The translations under genes and the position numbers were made by a program. From the NCBI GenBank assembly GCA_934229725.1, contig CAKQDX010000004.1, forward strand, positions 1-64,000: 64,000 nt of DNA, given 5' to 3'. This DNA comes from an uncultured Streptococcus sp. (GTDB taxonomy: Bacteria; Bacillota; Bacilli; Lactobacillales; Streptococcaceae). This document shows positions 18,238 to 26,015 of this stretch, piece after piece. Within the stretch, counting starts at the first letter, position 1; each line of letters starts with the position of its first letter. The notes below the pieces were generated by a model, which was not told the DNA's origin, ran no database searches, and was given only the letters and a program-made list of their open reading frames with translations.

Positions 18238-18864
18238 CTAAACAGAATATTCCTTTTGGAACAACTCTTCAACAAGATAAATAATTAAGTTTGTCAATAA
18301 ACTTAGTCCTACAGTTAAGATAATTCCCCATAAAAGTTTTGGAAGATTCATTGTACGTAACCCATCAAAGAGTATGACTCCGAGACCGCCTGCATTAATC
18401 GTTGCTCCAATTGTTGCTATTGCAATGATGGCACTAGAAGCCAATCTTAGACCAGCGAAAAATGACTTTTGAGCTAAAGGAAATTGAACCTTTAACAAAA
18501 TCTGCCACTTAGTCATCCCCATAGCCTTTGCTGCTTCAATAACATGTTTATCAACTTGTGACAGTCCTGACAAAAATGTCCGAACTAAAATATATTGAGC
18601 ATAAATAACTAAGACAATGATAGCTGTTGTTTGACCTAATCCGGTAATAGGTATCAAGAGAGCAAATAAAGCAAATGAAGGAATGGCATACATTAAAGAA
18701 AAAAGATAAATAGTAATATGACTAAATTCTTTATAAAAGTTAAGAAATATAGTAACAAAAATTGCTAATACAATTGCAGTAACTATCGCAATAAAACTTA
18801 TCTCAATATGTTCTAGTAAAGCACTAAGAAATTCATCATAAGAATTTCTAAAAACATCAAACAT
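18238..18864 (-). CDS. OpuC-type ABC transporter permease (second subunit)
   Basis: 208 residues from the ATG at 18864 behind GGGGTAGGA; the longer frame runs back into the ATPase gene. Six membrane helices with the binding-protein-dependent permease loop EAAKAMGMTKWQILLKVQFPLA (about 115-136), split here only for description. Same family as OpuCB/OpuCD and the EgtU membrane part, which import quaternary amines. Last gene of the seven-gene operon; it should pair with the permease at 20550-21209 over the ATPase dimer. Confidence 0.88.
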   Translation of the reverse strand: MFDVFRNSYDEFLSALLEHIEISFIAIVTAIVLAIFVTIFLNFYKEFSHITIYLFSLMYAIPSFALFALLIPITGLGQTTAIIVLVIYAQYILVRTFLSGLSQVDKHVIEAAKAMGMTKWQILLKVQFPLAQKSFFAGLRLASSAIIAIATIGATINAGGLGVILFDGLRTMNLPKLLWGIILTVGLSLLTNLIIYLVEELFQKEYSV

Positions 18865-18868
18865 ATTC

Positions 18869-19624
18869 CTACCCCCATAAACTTTCTTGGTTTTTGGCTG
18901 TATCAAGTAGTCGCTTAACAAAATCATTTGCAGGGTTCTTTAAAATGGCTTCTGGTGTATCAAATTGTGCAATTTTACCTTCGTCCATAATCATAACTCG
19001 AGTTCCCAATTTAAATGCTTCGTAAATATCATGAGTGATAAAAACAAAGGTTTTATTTGGGTATGTTTTATGAATCGTCAACAGTTCTTCTTGTAATTCA
19101 CTTCTTGTAATGGCATCGATAGCCCCAAAAGGTTCATCAAAAAGCGTCACACTAGGATCTGCAGCCAAAGCTCGTGCTACTCCAACACGTTGCTGCTGAC
19201 CACCAGATAATTCATTTGGATATCTCTTAGCATATTGATCATAAGGTAGCTTGATTAATGATAATAACTCTGACACACGCGCCTTTATTGTTTTTTTGTC
19301 CCAATTAAGTAATTTTGGAACAATAGCAATGTTTTCTTCAACTGTCTGATGAGGGAAAAGTCCAATCTGTTGAACAACATAACCTATACGACGACGTAAC
19401 GTAATTTCATCTAGCTGATCAATTAGGCTACCATCAAATATTACAGAGCCTGAACTAGGTTCTATAAGACGATTTATCATTTTTAAAGTAGTTGTTTTGC
19501 CAGAACCAGATGTACCTAAGATGGTAATAAATTCTCCTGTTTTTATCGAAAAATTAAGATTTTCAATAACAATCTTATCACCGTAACTCTTTGTCACATG
19601 ATCAAATTTTATTATTTCTGTCAT
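18869..19624 (-). CDS. OpuC-type ABC transporter ATP-binding protein
   Basis: 251 residues. Walker A LGTSGSGKTTT (about 35-45), Q-loop region YVVQQIGLFPHQTVEENI, signature LSGGQQQRVGVARAL (about 138-152) and Walker B VTLFDEPFGAID. Strong match to the quaternary-amine transporter ATPases (OpuCA, ProV, EgtV), but it stops after the nucleotide domain and lacks the C-terminal CBS pair that gives OpuCA osmotic gating. That argues for nutrient import and not osmoprotection. Confidence 0.9.
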   Translation of the reverse strand: MTEIIKFDHVTKSYGDKIVIENLNFSIKTGEFITILGTSGSGKTTTLKMINRLIEPSSGSVIFDGSLIDQLDEITLRRRIGYVVQQIGLFPHQTVEENIAIVPKLLNWDKKTIKARVSELLSLIKLPYDQYAKRYPNELSGGQQQRVGVARALAADPSVTLFDEPFGAIDAITRSELQEELLTIHKTYPNKTFVFITHDIYEAFKLGTRVMIMDEGKIAQFDTPEAILKNPANDFVKRLLDTAKNQESLWG

Positions 19625-19635
19625 ACATTTTCTCT

Positions 19636-20553
19636 CTATTTGATTGTCTTATAAAATTCTTGTGCTACTTTTTGATAGTTTTGACCTTCTACATCTACTT
19701 TAGCGTTAAGTTTAGTCACAGTCGCTGTATCCAATTTTTCAGAAATTTTGTTCAACGTACTTTCTATTTTCGGATTAGACTTCAACACATCATCTCGAAC
19801 GATAGGAGCCAAATTATAAGGGGGCCAAAAATGTTTATCATCTTTTAAAAGAAGATATTTATCTGTATTAACCAATTGACCTTCAGTTGTATATGCCGGA
19901 GTGACATCAGCTTCTTTATTGTCTAAAACTGTGTATTTCAAGCTATTGTCATAAACCTTAGAAGACTTCCATGAAAAATCTCCATAAGTTTTGGCTAATC
20001 CAGGAAGACCATCCTCTCTCTGATCAAATTCACCTTGAGAAGCAAAACTCAACTCAGAGGCATGTTTTTGTAAGTCTGAAATTGTCTTAATTCCCAGCTG
20101 ATTTGCAATATCCTTTCGAATGACTAACCCTTGGCCATCATTTGCTGAAGCATATTTCAACCAAGTTACTTTAAACTTTTTCTCATAATCTTTTTTGACG
20201 GTTTCATATACTTTTTGAGAGTCTGTTTCCATCGGTTTTTTTAAGATTGAGAGTAAGCCAGTTCCCGTATATTCTGGATATAAATCGATTTCTTTATTTA
20301 TCAATGAACGATGAATCAAAGAACTAGAAATGTTAGAAACTCTCTGAACTTTATAACCATTATCTTCTAAAGCTAAGGCATAGATTTCAGCTACAACTAG
20401 ATTTTCAGTAAAATCTTTAGATCCTATTCGTATGGTGGCATTCGTCTTAGAACTATTTACATTATGGGAATGTTTTCCTACAAAAACAAAACCCGTCACA
20501 ACACCAATAATAATAGCTAGTAAAATTCCTAAAAATAATTTTTTACGCTTCAT
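19636..20553 (-). CDS. Quaternary-amine-type substrate-binding protein
   Basis: 305 residues. An N-terminal membrane helix (about 5-27) follows MKRKK; there is no lipobox cysteine, so it is anchored by an uncleaved helix or released. The mature part has the OpuBC/ProX fold: IRIGSKDFTENLVVAEIYA (about 41-59), LYPEYTGTGLLSI, PAYTTEGQL. In this family an aromatic cage binds trimethylammonium groups. Overlaps the upstream permease by four bases. The related EgtU of other firmicutes fuses this domain to a permease; here they are separate. Confidence 0.88.
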   Translation of the reverse strand: MKRKKLFLGILLAIIIGVVTGFVFVGKHSHNVNSSKTNATIRIGSKDFTENLVVAEIYALALEDNGYKVQRVSNISSSLIHRSLINKEIDLYPEYTGTGLLSILKKPMETDSQKVYETVKKDYEKKFKVTWLKYASANDGQGLVIRKDIANQLGIKTISDLQKHASELSFASQGEFDQREDGLPGLAKTYGDFSWKSSKVYDNSLKYTVLDNKEADVTPAYTTEGQLVNTDKYLLLKDDKHFWPPYNLAPIVRDDVLKSNPKIESTLNKISEKLDTATVTKLNAKVDVEGQNYQKVAQEFYKTIK

Positions 20554-21209
20554 ATTTCATAACTCCTTTTCTTGTGTTTTTCAATAGGCAAACGACTGAT
20601 TAGTAAGTCAAAAAGAATCATACTTATAAACGATAACAAAGCAACCGACCCACCACCAATTATCAAAAGATCATAGCGATAAAGACCCAAACCTGTAAAA
20701 ATGATTGTACCAAGTCCACCTGCACCAATATAAGTCGCAAGAGTAGCACTAGCGATGACTTCAATTAATGCAAGCTTAATTCCATTTAAGATATGTGGAC
20801 TTGCTAAGGGAAACCTCACTTTATATAATGTTTGCCACTTTGTCATTCCAAGTCCAGTAGCTGTCTCAATTAATATCCGTGGAACCTCATTAAACCCCAC
20901 AATAGTGTTTAATAAAATTGGGGGAACTGCTAATACAACCAGAGCAATAATTGCAGGTAACCGGCCTACACCAATAAAAGGAATAAGAATAAACAATAAA
21001 CCTAAACTAGGAATAACTCTCAACCCCTGAGTAAAAAAACTAGCAACCTGTCTTAATTTAGGTTTTGAGTAGCTGAGATAACCCAAAGGTAAACCAATTA
21101 CTAAGGCAATCATCAAAGCCTCTCCACTTAACGCTACATGATCTCCAAGTATTTTGACATAATCCTTACCATGTTCTATAAAATACTCTTGTATTTGTTG
21201 AATGATCAC
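20550..21209 (-). CDS. OpuC-type ABC transporter permease (first subunit)
   Basis: 219 residues, six membrane helices, with the coupling-loop motif ETATGLGMTKWQTLYKVRFP (about 120-139) and GAGGLGTIIFTGLGLY near the C-terminus. Overlaps the binding-protein gene by four bases, and follows the lyase gene by 40 bases. Part of the proposed importer for the compound broken down by the three upstream gene products. Confidence 0.88.
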   Translation of the reverse strand: MIIQQIQEYFIEHGKDYVKILGDHVALSGEALMIALVIGLPLGYLSYSKPKLRQVASFFTQGLRVIPSLGLLFILIPFIGVGRLPAIIALVVLAVPPILLNTIVGFNEVPRILIETATGLGMTKWQTLYKVRFPLASPHILNGIKLALIEVIASATLATYIGAGGLGTIIFTGLGLYRYDLLIIGGGSVALLSFISMILFDLLISRLPIEKHKKRSYEI

Positions 21210-21249
21210 CCTAATCTCCTTTTCATTACTGTATTCCCGTCTTTATCTC

Positions 21250-22761
21250 CTAAGCTGAGACTTGCTCTTTGGTAAATAAAGTTCGAATACAAATTTTTCC
21301 TATATCTTCTGAAATACCTCTAATAACCTGATAAAGCATATGATGGTCTTGTAAAGTACCGTAACGTTCAAAGATTATTTGGAATACTTCATGAGTTAAT
21401 AAACCTAAAGGTCTTTCTTCTGGAAAACGTATAGCTATGGCTTGAGTAGCATAAAGTAACTCAATAGCCAAAATTTCGTGAAGTTTGTTTACAATTCCAT
21501 CTAGTTCTTGAAGAATTAAAGGTAGGTTGGTTTGCCTATCTTCCATTTCTCCTGCCAAAGGATAAGAAATATTTGATAAGGTTTGGCTCGCATGATGAAT
21601 CTCAACATCTAAGGTTGCAGCCGTCTTTTGTAAAGCTTGTAAACCGAAATATTGGTGCTCATCGGCAATTAAAAAACGACTTAAACCTGTAAAATCTGGA
21701 TTACCCAGTTTAATCATACGTTGGATTGAAGCATTAGAAACATGACTCAAAGCAACATTCAACATTTCAATCGCCAAACTAACATTTAACGTTTCAAAAT
21801 GTGGTGTTGACAAAATACGTTGATTTGCAATATCAACCATTGGATTGTCATCAGATGACTCTAATTCCAGTAACAGCTGCTCTTCGACGTAAGATAAACT
21901 ATCATAAGCAGCACCATGAATCAGTGTGGCATTTCTAAAGCTGAGGGGATCTTGAACCGTTTTTGTTTTATTATTTAATAAATAACTTTCCCTCAAGGCA
22001 GATTGAAAATGCTGACTACTTATGTTTTGACCATTGTGATGTTTCGCCTTAACCACCAAATCATCCAAAGGTGTTATATTTCCACCTAAAGCTTCTAAAG
22101 ATAAACTACAGGCCAGATCAAACCAATACAAAAGATTTTTAATTTTAGGAATCAATAAAGATAATCGTGAAAACGAAACAGCATTTGAGCTAATTACCGC
22201 TAATCCATCTTTAGCATAAAAATGAATAGGTTTAAGATGAAGTCGCTTAAAAATTTCTCTAGCCTCATAGCGATTACCTTCATAATCAACAAGTCCTTCT
22301 CCCATTAATCCCAAACCTATATAAGATAAAATACCAATATCACCCTCACCAACAGAACCAAAGCCGTTTACAACTGGAGTAACTCCTAAATTCAAAAAAT
22401 CAACTAAACGTTCTGGAATGGCAACCTGGATACCTGCGTATCCTTTAAGCATATTGTTAAGATGTATCAACATTGCTGCTCTAACATTATCAATAGATAG
22501 TTCTGGTTCAATTCCAACACAGTGGGCATAGATTAACTGACGATTAAATTCTTCAATTTTATCTTTCGGGATTTTTCTATCCTTATTTTTACCAACACCA
22601 GTATTAAGACCATAAATCTGTTGCTGACTATCAAGAACCTGTAAGACTACTTCTCTCGAAGCTTTGAGACGATGATAAGCTTCAGGCGCTATTGTCACTT
22701 TTTCACCCTTAACTACACGTTCAATTGATTCAACGGTCAATCCGTATCCTGTTAATTCCAT
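21250..22761 (-). CDS. Ammonia-lyase superfamily protein lacking the MIO triad (candidate ergothionase)
   Basis: 503 residues, full length for the histidine/phenylalanine ammonia-lyase family. Family landmarks: YGLNTGVG with Tyr50, AHCVG with His80, VQDPLSFRNATLIHG with the Arg, DDNPMVD, and MEDRQTN. But where true HutH has GSVGASGDLAPL, this protein reads GSVGEGDIGILS (135-146): the Ala-Ser-Gly that cyclises to the MIO electrophile is gone, with one residue deleted. The following Asn motif is also changed (SSNAVSF). Ammonia removal from histidine normally needs MIO; trimethylamine elimination need not. Ergothionase, in the same superfamily, is my best guess; plain HutH is unlikely. Confidence 0.75.
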   Translation of the reverse strand: MELTGYGLTVESIERVVKGEKVTIAPEAYHRLKASREVVLQVLDSQQQIYGLNTGVGKNKDRKIPKDKIEEFNRQLIYAHCVGIEPELSIDNVRAAMLIHLNNMLKGYAGIQVAIPERLVDFLNLGVTPVVNGFGSVGEGDIGILSYIGLGLMGEGLVDYEGNRYEAREIFKRLHLKPIHFYAKDGLAVISSNAVSFSRLSLLIPKIKNLLYWFDLACSLSLEALGGNITPLDDLVVKAKHHNGQNISSQHFQSALRESYLLNNKTKTVQDPLSFRNATLIHGAAYDSLSYVEEQLLLELESSDDNPMVDIANQRILSTPHFETLNVSLAIEMLNVALSHVSNASIQRMIKLGNPDFTGLSRFLIADEHQYFGLQALQKTAATLDVEIHHASQTLSNISYPLAGEMEDRQTNLPLILQELDGIVNKLHEILAIELLYATQAIAIRFPEERPLGLLTHEVFQIIFERYGTLQDHHMLYQVIRGISEDIGKICIRTLFTKEQVSA

Positions 22762-22783
22762 ACCTTATCACCTAAATCGTAAC

Positions 22784-23887
22784 TTATTTGAAAGAATGTC
22801 TATACAAGTCTATACCTAAAACATTCTCTACTTCGGGGTAGACACTTGGATCCTTCACACCAGTACTTAACGGAAAATGTTTATGTGAAATTTTGAAAAC
22901 AACAACTTCTTCGCCAATACTAATCTCGTCAGTACTCAAAGCCTTAGCATCTTTTGCCCTAAATAAAGTAATAACATCTGGGTAAGTAGCAACACGTCCT
23001 AGTGTTTGACTATCTACAGCCATAAATTCATTTTGAACATGGAGCGTTACATTATCCGATTCAGTTTTTATTTCTACCTTACCAACATCAAAAGCTTCAT
23101 CGGTGTAAGTCATATCCTTAGCAACAACCTTACCCTTAGCTAAAATTTCTCCATGAGTATGCTCAACAATAGCATCAATAATGGATGAACCATCTTCATT
23201 TTGATGTTCTAATATGCAATATCCCAATTCAATAGCCCTTGACAAACCTCCAATAACAGCATTCTGTTTAATATAAGATGCTGTGAGAGGATGACGGGCA
23301 GCAGCAATGAAACCGCCTGATAAATCCGAAGCTATTCGAAGAATTTTCGAAGTGTAAGCCGCCGTTCCTTGCACCGATAACTCAATATGGCGACCTGTTT
23401 CACGACGTCCACCTGACACAGCTTGAATAGTTTCATAAGTCGTATCATTAGCTACACCCATATTTCCCATTTTCCCAGTAGGATGGGCTCTGATATCGCC
23501 AGTAGCATCAACAACAGCTAATCCCAGTGCTGATGCTGATAGCCAACCGTTGGTCGAACTAGATTTACCATTCTGAGGCGTTAATATACCTTTGATTTTT
23601 TCAGGATGGGGATGTTTCTCAAGGAGTAATTCTAACGCACGAATATAATCTTTTCCCAACATCTGCCAATCTGTTGTCCCAGCCGGTGCTCCAATTGCTG
23701 TTTGAGTGATAATTAAATCATCCTCTTCAAACTCATCAATAGTTTTTAAAACTACTGGAGATAATGCAACAGCTGCCTCTCCCATTTCAAGTCCGTGCTC
23801 GTAAAAGCCACCGCCACCACTCGCATAAACGGAACCTCCAATACAAGCAGCTAACACATCGTTCTTAGTCAAATATTTTATCGTCAT
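22784..23887 (-). CDS. DUF917 family protein
   Basis: 367 residues. DUF917 proteins are related to hydantoinase/oxoprolinase-type enzymes. Visible landmarks: GGSVYASGGGGFYEHGLEMG (about 17-36), a conserved QTAIGAPAG, PTGKMGNMGVAN and GFIAAARHPLTASY; a soluble cytoplasmic protein. It lies 16 bases after the urocanase-like gene and 22 before the lyase gene, so it very likely acts in the same pathway. A ring-acting step on a (thio)hydantoin intermediate, for example desulfuration or opening, would suit the family; this is inference. Confidence 0.75.
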   Translation of the reverse strand: MTIKYLTKNDVLAACIGGSVYASGGGGFYEHGLEMGEAAVALSPVVLKTIDEFEEDDLIITQTAIGAPAGTTDWQMLGKDYIRALELLLEKHPHPEKIKGILTPQNGKSSSTNGWLSASALGLAVVDATGDIRAHPTGKMGNMGVANDTTYETIQAVSGGRRETGRHIELSVQGTAAYTSKILRIASDLSGGFIAAARHPLTASYIKQNAVIGGLSRAIELGYCILEHQNEDGSSIIDAIVEHTHGEILAKGKVVAKDMTYTDEAFDVGKVEIKTESDNVTLHVQNEFMAVDSQTLGRVATYPDVITLFRAKDAKALSTDEISIGEEVVVFKISHKHFPLSTGVKDPSVYPEVENVLGIDLYRHSFK

Positions 23888-23902
23888 TTAAAACTTACCC
23901 CT

Positions 23903-25537
23903 TTATAAATGAATGCGTCTAATACGTTTTTTCTCAATTTCGTCTAGAGATGACTCATAGCCAGCATCCGCATAGCGAAGAACACCTAAGCTAGTGTCAT
24001 TGGTAATTGATAACTGGAGACGTTCAGAAGCTTCACATGTCCCATCAGCTACAACAGTAATACCAGCACTCTGCATATAACCGGTGTATCCTCCTCCACC
24101 TGAATGAATAGCAACCAAATCTGCTTTAGACGATGCCGCTAACATGGCATTTAACAGTGGCCAGTCTGCAATGGCATCAGAACCATCCTTTAAATTCTCA
24201 GTCATAATATTAGGATGTGCCATAGCTCCAGCATCCAAATGATCACGTGTAAAAGCAACTGGTGCTGATAGAACACCTTCTGCTACTAAATCATTAACAG
24301 CTAAAGCTAATTGAGTTCTTTCCTCATGGCCTAACCATCCGATACGAGCAGGTAATCCTTGAAAAGGAACGTACTTATGTGCTAATTTGATCCAATCTGT
24401 GATAATGGTATTATCTGAAAAGTGCTCTAAAAGATAATCATCAATAATGTGAATGTCCTTTGGATCCCCTGACAAGGCTATCCAACGAAAAGGACCTATG
24501 GCTCTTTCAAATAGAGGCCTTAAGAAAGCTTCTGTAAAAATAGGAATATCGAAAGCATTCTCAACTCCGAACCTTTTGGCCTGTGTACGAATATTGTTCC
24601 CATTATCAAAGACTTTAGCGCCTTTCTTTTGGAAAGAAAGAATTGCTCTAACTTCTTTAGCAATTGAAGCACCAGCATCAGATTCTAGTTTCTTTGGATT
24701 TGACTGACGAACATGTATCACTTTTTCCAAAGAGTAACCTTCTGGAACATAGCCATAAATAAGATCATGTGCTGCTGTCTGATCACTCACAATATCAGGA
24801 ACGATTCCTCGATTTAAAATTTCTTGATAGACCGTTGCTGCATTTCCGATAACTGCAATAGAAACATTTTCGCCTTTTCTTTTAGCATCATCTATCCATG
24901 ACAAGGCTTGATCTAAACTATCAGTTTTTTTATCAACATAACCAATTGATAAACGCTTATCAATATTGTCTTCATTAACATCGACAACAATAATATTTGC
25001 ACCCGCCATTTTAGCTGCTAGAGGTTGAGAACCACCCATTCCACCCATACCAGCAGTAAGAATTAATCTCCCTGACAAATCATCTTTGAAATAAAGACGA
25101 CTAATAGATTTAAAGATTTCATATGTTCCCTGTATAACGCCTTGTGAACCAATATACTGCCAATCTCCTGCAGTCAATCCACCCCAAGCAATTAAGTTCT
25201 TATCATACAAATCATAAAAATTTTCTGAAGTCGACCACTTACCAACTAAATTGGAGTTAGCCATTATAACCAAGGGAGCATCAGGATGTGTTTTTAAAAT
25301 ACCTATAGGCTTCCCAGATTGTATAATTAAAGATTCATCTTCCTCAATTGTTTTTAAACTTTCGACAATCGCTTCATACGACGGCCAATCTCTTGCTGCT
25401 TTGCCTAGAGCACCATAAACGATAAGATTATCAGGATCTTCAGCATTTTCCAAAACATTTTCCAAAAGCCTAAGAAGTGCTTCTTGACGCCATCCCTTAG
25501 TTCGTAGTTGATTTCCTCTTTGTGCTTTTATCGTCAT
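23903..25537 (-). CDS. Urocanase family protein with altered catalytic site (candidate thiourocanate hydratase)
   Basis: 544 residues, the family's normal length. Rossmann NAD-binding TAGMGGMGGSQPLAAKMAGA (161-180) and other signatures (SDQTAAHDLIYGY, GPFRWIALSGDP, RDHLDAGAMAHPN, GSDAIADWPLLNA, late AGITVVADGT) are all present. The canonical RICWLG motif reads RIGWLG, putting Gly400 where the essential Cys (Cys410 in Pseudomonas urocanase) belongs, and the HHGGG motif reads HSGGGGY. So the fold and NAD chemistry are kept but the substrate is probably not plain urocanate. First gene of the operon; TTGTTT/CATATT about 50 bases upstream is a weak promoter candidate. Confidence 0.8.
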   Translation of the reverse strand: MTIKAQRGNQLRTKGWRQEALLRLLENVLENAEDPDNLIVYGALGKAARDWPSYEAIVESLKTIEEDESLIIQSGKPIGILKTHPDAPLVIMANSNLVGKWSTSENFYDLYDKNLIAWGGLTAGDWQYIGSQGVIQGTYEIFKSISRLYFKDDLSGRLILTAGMGGMGGSQPLAAKMAGANIIVVDVNEDNIDKRLSIGYVDKKTDSLDQALSWIDDAKRKGENVSIAVIGNAATVYQEILNRGIVPDIVSDQTAAHDLIYGYVPEGYSLEKVIHVRQSNPKKLESDAGASIAKEVRAILSFQKKGAKVFDNGNNIRTQAKRFGVENAFDIPIFTEAFLRPLFERAIGPFRWIALSGDPKDIHIIDDYLLEHFSDNTIITDWIKLAHKYVPFQGLPARIGWLGHEERTQLALAVNDLVAEGVLSAPVAFTRDHLDAGAMAHPNIMTENLKDGSDAIADWPLLNAMLAASSKADLVAIHSGGGGYTGYMQSAGITVVADGTCEASERLQLSITNDTSLGVLRYADAGYESSLDEIEKKRIRRIHL

Positions 25538-25689
25538 CCCTGTACTTCCTTTTCTTTTAATATGTTTTTTATGTTATCACCAAACAATTGTCTTGCATAA
25601 GCTATTTTTTTTATGGCGCATCATAAATAAAAGTTATGACCGATTGTAAAAGTTTCAAATCATTCATGATTTATATTTCTCAATTGAAA

Positions 25690-25734
25690 ACAAAAATACC
25701 TCAATAATTAGAAAAAAGTCCAATCATTGAGGTA
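25690..25734 (-). terminator. Orphan minus-strand terminator
   Basis: Perfect 9-bp arms TACCTCAAT (25697-25705) and ATTGAGGTA (25726-25734), T-rich 3' side on the minus strand. No gene lies directly upstream on that strand, so it ends either read-through from the csRNA or a second small transcript. Confidence 0.6.
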
Positions 25735-25814
25735 CGATTTATTATCTTAGTCCTAGTATAAAATTAATATGATTTTTCTGTCTTAGTTACATTTGCTATA
25801 GTCTCCCTCCACCC

Positions 25815-25876
25815 AAAAAAGACGACCACATGGTCGCCCTCTCAGCTTTATGAAAATAAGTATGCTTACTTAATAG
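25815..25876 (-). ncRNA. Candidate CiaR-dependent small RNA (csRNA)
   Basis: About 62 nt. A perfect CiaR box and -10 lie upstream (next entry). The RNA has a 5' hairpin TAAGTA-AGCA-TACTTA, a single-stranded middle containing UUUUCAU (antisense to the common gene start AUGAAAA), and a 3' terminator GGCGACCA-TG-TGGTCGTC followed by six T (25815-25840). This two-stem plan with an anti-start linker is the hallmark of streptococcal csRNAs, although it is shorter than those I know of. It points away from sdaAB. Confidence 0.75.
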
Positions 25877-25882
25877 TTTTTC

Positions 25883-25915
25883 ATTATACAGAACAAACCT
25901 TAAAGAAAGCTTAAA
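25883..25915 (-). promoter_or_regulatory. CiaR-controlled promoter
   Basis: On the minus strand TTTAAG-N5-TTTAAG (complement 25899-25904 and 25910-25915), exactly the CiaR direct repeat, ten bases before a consensus TATAAT (complement 25883-25888). No -35 is needed because CiaR activates. Confidence 0.85.
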
Positions 25916-26015
25916 ATACGCTTTTTATTTCCATTGAAGAGAATTTTAGTGAATGAACTAATCTTGCCAATTCGTGGTATACTGTGAATACAAGATTTAT
26001 CAAACGAGGCGTACT

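Noticed and set aside
18238..21209. Osmoprotectant (glycine betaine/choline) uptake system
   Set aside because: The ATPase lacks CBS domains and the genes are within a catabolic operon; not excluded, but less likely.
21250..25537. Ordinary histidine utilisation (hutH-hutU)
   Set aside because: MIO triad and catalytic Cys are missing, imidazolonepropionase and later hut genes are absent, and the transporter class does not suit histidine.
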